A stretch of 64,000 bases of DNA, taken from Amphritea pacifica. Lineage in GTDB: Bacteria > Pseudomonadota > Gammaproteobacteria > Pseudomonadales > Balneatricaceae. The position numbers were made by a program, and so were the translations under genes. The notes under the pieces were generated by a model. It did no database searches. It was not told the origin of the DNA and saw only the letters and a program-made list of their open reading frames with translations. Position 1 is the stretch's first letter, and each line of letters begins with the position of its first letter. Location of the stretch: positions 89,159-153,158 of the forward strand of contig NZ_JAFFZO010000006.1 of the NCBI RefSeq assembly GCF_016924145.1, given 5' to 3'. Shown here piece after piece: positions 56,161-64,000 of the stretch.

Positions 56161-57204
56161 ATGAAACAACTGGTAACAGGTTTTCTGGGCGCTCTGGCGG
56201 TATGTATTGCATTAGTAATGCCGGCGCAGGCCGATGTTCGCAAAGATACCCTGGCGTTGAAAGAAAACCATCCGAAAACGTATGTAGTGGTTAAAGGTGA
56301 TACGCTGTGGGATATCTCCGGGATGTTCCTGCAATCGCCATGGAAGTGGCCTCAGTTGTGGGGATACAACCAGCAGATTGATAACCCCCATCTGATCTAC
56401 CCGGGTGATGTACTGACTCTGAAGTGGGTTGATGGTCAGCCGCGTCTGGTGCTGAATGACGGTATTCTGCGTCTGAGCCCGAAAGCGAAAGTGACCTCGC
56501 TGAAGGATGCGATCCCGGCGATTCCTCTGAAGGATATTATCAGTTTCCTGGCGGACAACATTGTTATGGACAGTGATGAACTGACCGCCTCCCCCTATAT
56601 CGTGGGCGGCACCGCAAACCGGATTGTTGCCGGTGCCGGTGACCGGGTGTACGCACGGGGCTCGCTGGTGGGAGATTATTCGCGGCAGAATATTTACCGT
56701 CCGGCCAAAGAGTATATCGATCCGGTCACCCAGGAACATCTGGGCTACGAGCTGTTTAAAATTGGCGATGCGGTAGTGGATAGCAAGAAAGGGGATATTA
56801 TCACTCTGGACTTGCGTAAAACCCGGGAAGAGGTGTCTGCCCTGGACCGTGTATACCCCAGCCCTAAAGAAGCCATTCAGTCTGTCTTCTATCCCAGTGC
56901 CCCAGAGAGCGTGATCAACGGTCGAATTCTCTCAGTACTGCGCGGCGTGCGTCAGGCTGGACAGTATGATGTTGTTTCCATCAATCAGGGTGCGCGTGAA
57001 GGGTTAAAACCGGGCCATGTGCTGACAATTTTCCGTGCCGGTGAAATGCTCAAAGATCCGGTGACTAAAGAGCTGATCACTCTGCCGTCTGAAAAGTCGG
57101 GCCTGATGATGGTCTTCAAGGCGTATGAAAAGGTCAGTTATGCGCTGATCCTGAAGGCTACCGACGTCGTCTCTATCGGTGATGAGGTTCATACGCCCGA
57201 GTAA
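56161..57204 (+). CDS. LysM peptidoglycan-binding protein, TsaP-like
   Basis: The 347-residue protein has a signal peptide (LVTGFLGALAVCIALVMPAQA, cut near residue 24) and one LysM domain (YVVVKGDTLWDISGMF then NPHLIYPGDVLTL, about 40-90), followed by a beta-rich C-terminal region. Its position between def and dprA is that of TsaP in P. aeruginosa, which anchors the type IV pilus secretin to peptidoglycan. The pilus role here is inferred from synteny; no pilus genes are in the window. Confidence 0.82.
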   Translation: MKQLVTGFLGALAVCIALVMPAQADVRKDTLALKENHPKTYVVVKGDTLWDISGMFLQSPWKWPQLWGYNQQIDNPHLIYPGDVLTLKWVDGQPRLVLNDGILRLSPKAKVTSLKDAIPAIPLKDIISFLADNIVMDSDELTASPYIVGGTANRIVAGAGDRVYARGSLVGDYSRQNIYRPAKEYIDPVTQEHLGYELFKIGDAVVDSKKGDIITLDLRKTREEVSALDRVYPSPKEAIQSVFYPSAPESVINGRILSVLRGVRQAGQYDVVSINQGAREGLKPGHVLTIFRAGEMLKDPVTKELITLPSEKSGLMMVFKAYEKVSYALILKATDVVSIGDEVHTPE

Positions 57205-57242
57205 CACCGGCTGTTAAACATGAAGATGGACAAGGAGTGTCC

Positions 57243-58358
57243 ATGGAAAACTATTTCAGGGAATGGATAGCACTGTCAGAACTGCCCGGAATGGGGCCGG
57301 GGGTTCTGCTCAGGCTGGCAGCGCAGAACGGCTTTGAGCCTGTTGCACTGCTGGGGCTGGGTGCTCCACAGCTCGAGGCGCTCAGTCTGCCTGCTCAGAC
57401 AATTCGTCATATCCATGCTTTTCAGGCAGGCCAGTGGCCTGACAACGACTATCTTGAAACGGTTCTGCACTGGCTACAATCGCCTTCGAATCACCTGATA
57501 TCATTCACCTCGGATCTATACCCGTCTTTATTAAAGCAGATATCAGACCCTCCCCTGTTGCTGTATATCAGTGGCGATCCCGATCTGTTGCATATGCCTC
57601 AGTTGGCTATTGTCGGTAGCCGTTCAGCCAGTCGCAGTGGTGTGTCGCTGAGCCGGTCCTTCGCCAGTGACCTGACACGGGCCGGAATTACCATTACCAG
57701 TGGGCTAGCCAGGGGTGTCGATGGCGCGGCGCATATGGCTGCTGTGGCGCTGTCAAAGCCTACTGTGGCGGTACTGGGGTCCGGGCTGTTGAATATCTAT
57801 CCCCGTCAGCATCAGCGTCTGGCGGATGATATTGTCAGGCAGGGCGGCGCGCTGGTGTCAGAATACCCGCTAAGAATGGCGCCGCTACCCCATAACTTTC
57901 CCCGCCGTAACCGGATTATCAGCGGCCTGAGTGCCGGGGTGCTGGTAGTTGAAGCGGCCCGGCGCAGTGGTTCGTTAATTACTGCGCGTCTGGCGCTGGA
58001 GCAGGGCCGGGAGGTGTTTGCGCTGCCCGGAGCCCTGAACAACCCTCAGAGCCATGGATGTCACGACCTGATTCGTGAGGGCGCGACGCTGATCGAAACC
58101 AGTGCGCAGATAGTCGAGCCCTTAGCCAGTCTGCTGGGTAGTTATTGCCATGATGAAAAGCGCGCCATGCCGGAGTCCATTAAACTGACGGACGTCGAAG
58201 CCCGGCTGCTGGAGCAGATCGGTTATGAGCTGGTGACGCTGGAGCAGCTGATCGGCATAACAGGACTGGATGCCGCAGAATTGTTGCCGCAGCTGGTGGC
58301 GATGGAGCTGTCGGGCTATATTGAAAACACCCCGGATGGTTATCAGCGACTGATCTGA
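57243..58358 (+). CDS. dprA: DNA-processing protein DprA
   Basis: DprA loads RecA on incoming single-stranded DNA in transformation. The 371-residue protein has an N-terminal helix-hairpin-like region, the Rossmann-fold core (LAIVGSRSASRSGVSLSRSF, TSGLARGVDGAAHMAA, LGSGLLNIYPRQHQRL, LPHNFPRRNRIISGLS, VVEAARRSGSLITARLALEQ, FALPGALNNPQSHGCH) and a C-terminal winged-helix-like domain. The ATG at 57243 has AAGGAG 6 bases before it; an alternative GTG two codons upstream sits on the ribosome site. Confidence 0.95.
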   Translation: MENYFREWIALSELPGMGPGVLLRLAAQNGFEPVALLGLGAPQLEALSLPAQTIRHIHAFQAGQWPDNDYLETVLHWLQSPSNHLISFTSDLYPSLLKQISDPPLLLYISGDPDLLHMPQLAIVGSRSASRSGVSLSRSFASDLTRAGITITSGLARGVDGAAHMAAVALSKPTVAVLGSGLLNIYPRQHQRLADDIVRQGGALVSEYPLRMAPLPHNFPRRNRIISGLSAGVLVVEAARRSGSLITARLALEQGREVFALPGALNNPQSHGCHDLIREGATLIETSAQIVEPLASLLGSYCHDEKRAMPESIKLTDVEARLLEQIGYELVTLEQLIGITGLDAAELLPQLVAMELSGYIENTPDGYQRLI

Positions 58359-58485
58359 AAAAAGATTGATCTGTTTAGTGTTTCCGGACGTAAAAAACCC
58401 GCTATTTTGCGTGGTTGAATGTTGTACAGTTTTAGAGTAATTTGCCACGTTTTCCCGAATAACTTCACGACTTTTGAAGGAAATC

Positions 58486-58998
58486 ATGACTAAACCATTT
58501 GTTGCTATTCTGATGGGTTCCGACTCTGACCTGCCGATTATGAAGGCTGCCGTTGACGTTCTTCGTTCTCTCGAAGTTCCGTTTGAGATGAAAGTAAGTT
58601 CTGCGCACCGTACACCGGTACAGACACATGAGTATGTTAAAGATGCTGATCAGCGTGGCGCAGTAGCATTCATCTGTGCAGCGGGTATGGCTGCTCACCT
58701 GGCGGGTGCGGTTGCAGCCAACACCACTAAGCCGGTGATTGGTGTACCGATTGAGTCCTCTCTGGACGGCCTGGACGCCCTGCTCTCTACCGTACAGATG
58801 CCAGGTGGTATTCCGGTAGCGACTGTTGCCATTGGGAAAGCGGGTGCTAAAAATGCTGCTTACCTGGCGTGCCAGATCGTTGCTGTGCAGGATGCTGAGC
58901 TGGCGGAGCGGATCAAGGCTGAGCGTCAGGCGAATACCGATGCGGTTGTTGCGAAAGATAAAGCGCTGCAGGAACGACTGGCCAACGGCGAAATCTGA
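58486..58998 (+). CDS. purE: N5-carboxyaminoimidazole ribonucleotide mutase
   Basis: PurE converts N5-CAIR to CAIR in purine synthesis. The 170-residue protein has the ligand-binding [23 protein letters not shown] and [13 protein letters not shown] motifs, and [11 protein letters not shown]. The ATG at 58486 follows GAAGGA and is preferred to a TTG four codons upstream. purK, often adjacent, is not in the window; tsaC follows. Confidence 0.95.
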   Translation: MTKPFVAILMGSDSDLPIMKAAVDVLRSLEVPFEMKVSSAHRTPVQTHEYVKDADQRGAVAFICAAGMAAHLAGAVAANTTKPVIGVPIESSLDGLDALLSTVQMPGGIPVATVAIGKAGAKNAAYLACQIVAVQDAELAERIKAERQANTDAVVAKDKALQERLANGEI

Positions 58999-59003
58999 TC
59001 GCT

Positions 59004-59561
59004 ATGGGCTGGTGGCATATTCGTCAGGCAGCCAGGGCGATGCACCATGGTGGTATTATCGCCTATCCTACCGAAGCTGTTTGGGGGCTCGGCTGCGACC
59101 CCTTCAATGAAACAGCGGTGTACCGTCTGTTGGCCATCAAGCGTCGTCCGGTTCATAAAGGGTTGATTCTGGTGGCATCCTCGGTGCAGCAGGTGAAACC
59201 GCTACTGGACAATCTTGCGCTAAAAGACCGGCAGCGTGTCGAGGCTTCATGGCCGGGTCCGGTCACCTGGATTTTACCTGATCCTGATAATCTTATACCC
59301 TACTGGATTAAAGGAAATCACGCCTCAGTTGCCGTGAGAGTGAGTGATCACTATCAGGTAAAAAATCTTTGTGATGAGTTCGGATCGATGATTGTGTCGA
59401 CATCGGCAAATTACTCAGATAAAGATGCTGCAAGGGATAAATTGAAAGTGAATATTCACTTCAAGGATAAAGTGGATGCTATCGTGCCCGGTGAGCTTGG
59501 TGCTCTGAGTCGGCCAACGACAATTTATCGACTGGACAGTGATACGCCGGTACGAAGTTAA
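59004..59561 (+). CDS. tsaC: L-threonylcarbamoyladenylate synthase TsaC
   Basis: TsaC makes threonylcarbamoyl-AMP for the t6A modification of ANN-decoding tRNAs. The 185-residue single-domain (YrdC) protein has GGIIAYPTEAVWGLGCDPF, the KRRPVHKGLILVAS basic motif, PGPVTWILP, and IVSTSANYSDKDAA. Its length corresponds to the short TsaC form. It lies 5 bases after purE and precedes hemF, as in pseudomonads. Confidence 0.94.
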   Translation: MGWWHIRQAARAMHHGGIIAYPTEAVWGLGCDPFNETAVYRLLAIKRRPVHKGLILVASSVQQVKPLLDNLALKDRQRVEASWPGPVTWILPDPDNLIPYWIKGNHASVAVRVSDHYQVKNLCDEFGSMIVSTSANYSDKDAARDKLKVNIHFKDKVDAIVPGELGALSRPTTIYRLDSDTPVRS

Positions 59562-59587
59562 ACAGAGCCGCGGTTGGTAGAAACTAA

Positions 59588-60529
<942 letters not shown>

Positions 60530-60530
60530 G

Positions 60531-61367
60531 ATGACCGATCGTTACGCCGTGTTTGGTAACCCGATCAAGCACTCCAAGTCGCCGCTGATCCATACTGCGT
60601 TTGCCCAGCAGACGCGGCAGGACCTTGAGTACACCTCAGTACTGGTGCCAGAGGATGGTTTTAGTGAGGCTGTGGATAACTTTCTCGCCGTTGAGGGAGA
60701 GGGTAAAGGCCTGAACATTACCGTGCCGTTCAAGGTTGAGGCATGGCAGAAAGCGGAGTGTCACTCCGACAGAGCTAAGATGGCGGGGGCGGTTAACACC
60801 CTCTATCGTAATCAGGCAGGTCAGTTGTGTGGCGATAATACCGATGGCCTTGGGCTGGTCGCCGATATTACCCGCAATAATGGTGGTGAGATCGGTGGTA
60901 AAGACCTGCTGATTCTGGGGGCAGGCGGAGCCGTGCGCGGTGTGCTGGAACCGATTCTGGCGTTGCACCCCGCCCGGCTGGTCATCGCTAACCGCACCGT
61001 TGCTAAAGCCGAACAGCTGGCACAGTTGTTTGCTGCTCATGGGACTATTGAAGCCTGTAGTTATGACCGGTTAAACGGTCAACAGTTTGATCTGGTGATC
61101 AATGGCACCGCCGCCAGTCTGCAGGGTGAAGTCCCTCCCCTCCCCGACGATCTGCTGCGCCCGGGGGCCTGGTGCTACGATATGATGTATGCGGCGGAAG
61201 TGACTCCGTTCAACCGCTGGGCTGCCGCCCATGGCGCAGAGAAAACCCTTGATGGCCTGGGCATGCTGGTTGAACAGGCCGCTGAGTCATTTGCCATCTG
61301 GCGCGGAATCCGTCCCGATACATCCGAACTAATTCAAGAGCTTAGGCATCAGTTACTGGCTCAGTAA
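60531..61367 (+). CDS. aroE: Shikimate dehydrogenase (NADP+)
   Basis: AroE reduces 3-dehydroshikimate to shikimate. The 278-residue protein has the shikimate-binding VFGNPIKHSKSPLIHTAFA, LNITVPFKVEAW (catalytic Lys), NTDGLGLVAD, and the NADP-binding LLILGAGGAVRGVLEP followed by the basic ANRTVAKAEQL. GMLVEQAAESFAIWRG closes the domain. It follows hemF closely. Confidence 0.97.
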   Translation: MTDRYAVFGNPIKHSKSPLIHTAFAQQTRQDLEYTSVLVPEDGFSEAVDNFLAVEGEGKGLNITVPFKVEAWQKAECHSDRAKMAGAVNTLYRNQAGQLCGDNTDGLGLVADITRNNGGEIGGKDLLILGAGGAVRGVLEPILALHPARLVIANRTVAKAEQLAQLFAAHGTIEACSYDRLNGQQFDLVINGTAASLQGEVPPLPDDLLRPGAWCYDMMYAAEVTPFNRWAAAHGAEKTLDGLGMLVEQAAESFAIWRGIRPDTSELIQELRHQLLAQ

Positions 61368-61451
61368 GCAGCACTAAAATCGTTCCTTGCGTGGAGTTTC
61401 TACTCGGGTTATAACAGGAGGGGTCAACTCCAGTCGCAGGAATGATCCGTT

Positions 61452-63827
61452 ATGGAAAAAGAGACCCAGCTCTCCCCCGATCAGCTTTACCGTCACTGCA
61501 ACACCGAGTTGCTGCCTTTCAAAACCACCGAAACACTAGAGCCCTATGCCGGTTTCTTTGGCCAGGAACGCGCCGTCGAAGCGATGGAGTTCGGTATCGG
61601 TATGAAGCGTCCTGGCTACAACATGTTTGTTATGGGTAACCCCCACACCGGACGTTTCTCGTTCGCCATTGAGAGCATCCGTTCAAAAGCCAAAAAAGAG
61701 CTGAAGAAGACCAGCGACTGGTGTTATCTGAACAATCTGGAAGAGACCCGCAACCCTATTGTGATTCAGCTGCCATCGGGCAAAGGCTGGGTGTTCAAGC
61801 GGGATATCAAGCACCTGATAGAGGGGATTCTCACGGAACTGCCGGCCGCGTTTGAAAGCCCGGCCTATCAGCGCAAGAAAAGCAAGGTAGAGCGGGATTT
61901 TAACCGCCTTTACGATCAGGCGATTGAGAAAGTGGATAGTCTGGCGCGGGAGCACAGCATCGCCGTCTACCGCGATGCGGGCAGCATAGGCTTTACCCCG
62001 GTGGCGGAAGGCCAGGGAATGGATGAGGCGGCTTTTTCCCAGCTGCCAGAAGAGATTCGCGACGAGTTCACCCGTAATATTGCCAAGCTGGAAGAGTACC
62101 TCAATGAAGAGCTGGCCAGCATGCCCAAGTGGCGCCGGGAAGCAGGCGATAAGATGAAAGTGCTGGACCGGGAAACCGCCCGCAATGCGGTGGCCCCCCT
62201 GATTCAGCCACTGCGGGAGAAATACCATAACTTTTCCGGCGTGCCCGATTATCTCGGTCAGCTGGAGTCCAACCTGGTTAAAAACGCCCTCGATATAATC
62301 GAAGACGACAAGCCCAACGAAGCGCGCACCGATCTGGCCCGGCGGCAATATATGGAGAACACCTTTGGCGTGAATATGCTGGTGGATAACCAGAAAACCA
62401 AGGGCGCTCCGGTGGTGTTTGAAACCCACCCCACCTATGACAACCTGTTTGGCCGCATCGAATACAACTCGGAGATGGGGGCCCTGAGCACCAACTTTCA
62501 GCTGATCCGCTCCGGTGCGTTACATCGGGCGAATGGTGGTTATCTGGTGCTGGAGTCAGAAAAACTGCTGGAGCAGCCCTTTGTCTACGGTGCTCTGAAA
62601 CGCGCGCTGAAATCCCATGAGATCCGCATCGAAAACCCGATGTCAGAGATGACCGGCATGGGCACCATCACCCTGGCGCCGCAGTCGATCCCGCTGAATG
62701 TCAAAGTGGTGCTGATCGGTACCCGTGAAACCTACTACCTGCTACAGGAACTGGATCACGATTTTGAGAAGATGTTCCGGGTGGTGGTGGATTTTGATGA
62801 GGATGTGAAACGGGAACCTGCCACCATCCGCAGCTATGCCCGACTGATGAAAACCCTGGCCGATGAAGAGGGCCTGGCGCCGCTGAACCGTCAGGCGGTT
62901 GCCCGGCTGGTGGAGCACAGCTCACGCCTGACCGAGGATCAGGAGCTACTGTCGGCCCATGTCGGCGAGCTGGTAGACCTGCTCTGCGAAGCGGACTACA
63001 AGCGAATTCGCAACCGTGACGAGATCATCAACGATCAGCACGTGGAGATGGCGCTACAGGCCAAAGAGCGTCGCACCAGCCGTATCTCATCAAAGATCCT
63101 CGACAGCATTCTTAACGAAACCGTTCTGATCGATACCGACGGTGAAGCTTCCGGCCGCACTAATGGTCTGACTGTACTCGGCGTAGGCGATGTCTCCTTC
63201 GGTTTCCCGGCGCGCATTACCGTCACCGTACACCCGGGCAACCGCGGCATTGTCGATATTGAGCGCGAAGTCACCCTGGGGCAGCCGATCCACTCCAAAG
63301 GGGTGCTGATTCTGTCCGGTTATCTGGGGCATAAATACGCCAAAGACTTCCCACTCACCCTGTCCGCCAGCATCGCGCTGGAGCAATCCTACGGCTATGT
63401 CGACGGCGACAGCGCCTCAATGGCGGAAGTGTGCACCCTGATCTCGGCACTGACCGATATCCCGATTAAACAGCAGTACGCTATCACCGGGTCTATCAAC
63501 CAGTATGGCGAAGTGCAGGCGATTGGTGGTGTGAATGAGAAGATCGAAGGCTTCTTCAACCTTTGCAACACCCGCGGCCTCACCGGCACCCAGGGGGTAA
63601 TTATCCCCAAAGCTAACATCCGCAACCTGATGCTGAAACGTGAAGTGGTGGATGCCGTGGCTGAGGGACAGTTCAGCATCTACGCCGTTGCTACCGTCGA
63701 CCAGTGTCTGGAACTGCTGATGGGCCGTAAAGCCGGCCAACTGAAGGAAGATGGCACCTTTACCCAAAGGTCGGTGAATGCGGCGGTGGTTAAGCGACTG
63801 CGGGAAATCGCCAAAGCGAAGGCTTAA
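61452..63827 (+). CDS. Lon-family (AAA-domain) ATP-dependent protease, AsrA-like
   Basis: The 791-residue protein has an ATPase-like N-terminal part with a long insert and a C-terminal Lon protease domain. The catalytic dyad is S654 (DGDSAS, in the place of Lon's DGPSAG) and K697 (GGVNEKIEGFFNLC). The Walker A region reads MGNPHTGRFSFAIES, in which the usual Lys is Arg. LVLESEKLLEQPFVYGAL and DFDEDVKREPATIRSYARLM follow the AAA Walker B and sensor regions. Length and composition fit the LonB-like bacterial family, which in P. aeruginosa includes AsrA. It is preceded by an 84-base gap after aroE; no strong terminator follows in the window. Confidence 0.88.
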   Translation: MEKETQLSPDQLYRHCNTELLPFKTTETLEPYAGFFGQERAVEAMEFGIGMKRPGYNMFVMGNPHTGRFSFAIESIRSKAKKELKKTSDWCYLNNLEETRNPIVIQLPSGKGWVFKRDIKHLIEGILTELPAAFESPAYQRKKSKVERDFNRLYDQAIEKVDSLAREHSIAVYRDAGSIGFTPVAEGQGMDEAAFSQLPEEIRDEFTRNIAKLEEYLNEELASMPKWRREAGDKMKVLDRETARNAVAPLIQPLREKYHNFSGVPDYLGQLESNLVKNALDIIEDDKPNEARTDLARRQYMENTFGVNMLVDNQKTKGAPVVFETHPTYDNLFGRIEYNSEMGALSTNFQLIRSGALHRANGGYLVLESEKLLEQPFVYGALKRALKSHEIRIENPMSEMTGMGTITLAPQSIPLNVKVVLIGTRETYYLLQELDHDFEKMFRVVVDFDEDVKREPATIRSYARLMKTLADEEGLAPLNRQAVARLVEHSSRLTEDQELLSAHVGELVDLLCEADYKRIRNRDEIINDQHVEMALQAKERRTSRISSKILDSILNETVLIDTDGEASGRTNGLTVLGVGDVSFGFPARITVTVHPGNRGIVDIEREVTLGQPIHSKGVLILSGYLGHKYAKDFPLTLSASIALEQSYGYVDGDSASMAEVCTLISALTDIPIKQQYAITGSINQYGEVQAIGGVNEKIEGFFNLCNTRGLTGTQGVIIPKANIRNLMLKREVVDAVAEGQFSIYAVATVDQCLELLMGRKAGQLKEDGTFTQRSVNAAVVKRLREIAKAKA

Positions 63828-64000
63828 ACCGCGAAGCGGTTAGCCTTAGCTTTAGACCGCCGCTACGCGGCTAGCTTATGTGGACTCCCCTCTGTCAACA
63901 ATGAAACGATTTTGACTTAGAATAAATGCACGCTTATGTTCGAGCTCTGATTGAGTCGCTAACTCTGGCTCACTGATATTTGCGCGAACTACCGGATCAT
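63828..64000. other. Downstream region, no gene recognised
   Basis: After the Lon-like gene a small hairpin (AACCGC / GCGGTT, 63827-63841) lacks a T-run. Some palindromic GC-rich sequence (CCGCTACGCGG) follows. No frame that I can support begins before the window edge. Confidence 0.5.

Noticed and set aside
58998-59004. purK expected after purE
   Set aside because: The next gene is clearly tsaC; no purK-like frame is present in the window.
61683-62429. 248-codon minus-strand frame inside the Lon-like gene
   Set aside because: It is an antisense shadow of the protease gene.
63034-63043. CACGTGG in the Lon-like gene as a third parS
   Set aside because: The flanks (CAG and AGA) do not match the parS palindrome.

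Overview
The window is chromosomal DNA from a gammaproteobacterium, most likely an Oceanospirillales/Pseudomonadales-type marine bacterium (inference). The gene order rpmH-rnpA-yidC-mnmE opposite dnaA-dnaN-recF-gyrB, and later glyQS-gmhB, lpxL-like, trkAH, rsmB-fmt-def, a TsaP-like LysM gene, dprA, tsaC, hemF and aroE, follows the replication-origin region of pseudomonads. Two parS-like palindromes of the Pseudomonas form also occur (45008 and 49411).

Layout. 1-711: 5' end of mnmG. 712-1619: gene-free, AT-rich, with a cluster of DnaA boxes; the best oriC candidate. 1620-5158: trxC, a polyamine-binding protein, N-carbamoylputrescine amidase and a LuxR-type regulator, which separate mnmG from mnmE. 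5164-15877: replication and translation core (mnmE, yidC, rnpA, rpmH, dnaA, dnaN, recF, gyrB). 15878-23400: an AT-rich accessory island with a D12-class adenine methyltransferase, a HerA-like ATPase and a NurA-like nuclease (candidate defence operon), followed by a tripartite HipBST toxin-antitoxin locus whose hipB gene and promoter have been tandemly duplicated, the upstream hipB copy being truncated. 23423-26253: a NAD-kinase-like protein and an SPFH protein divergent from a Nudix/NrtR-like regulator. 26533-29765: a small Cys protein, a Bax-inhibitor-1 protein, an HPF-like protein, a six-unit 81-bp repeat array, a secreted Cache protein and an acetate-type transporter.

30311-33644: modEABC molybdate operon preceded by two ModE-box-like palindromes. 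34051-38457: ilvA, a DUF3095 protein, a DUF3135 protein and a response regulator. 38519-44664: ZntB/CorA-type transporter, then L-asparaginase, aspartase and an AGCS symporter, with a divergent XRE-type regulator. 44721-51819: a small gene, gmhB, glyS, glyQ, ytoQ, an LpxL-type acyltransferase and trkH. 51833-61367: trkA, rsmB, fmt, def, a TsaP-like gene, dprA, purE, tsaC, hemF, aroE. 61452-63827: a Lon-family protease.

The parts most worth attention are the MTase-HerA-NurA cassette, the HipBST locus with its broken hipB duplicate, the dispersed 42-bp repeat that marks both, the parS and oriC architecture, and the NrtR/SPFH/NADK-like module. No tRNA, rRNA, CRISPR array, transposase or integrase was recognised. 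All calls come from reading the sequence; no database search was run.
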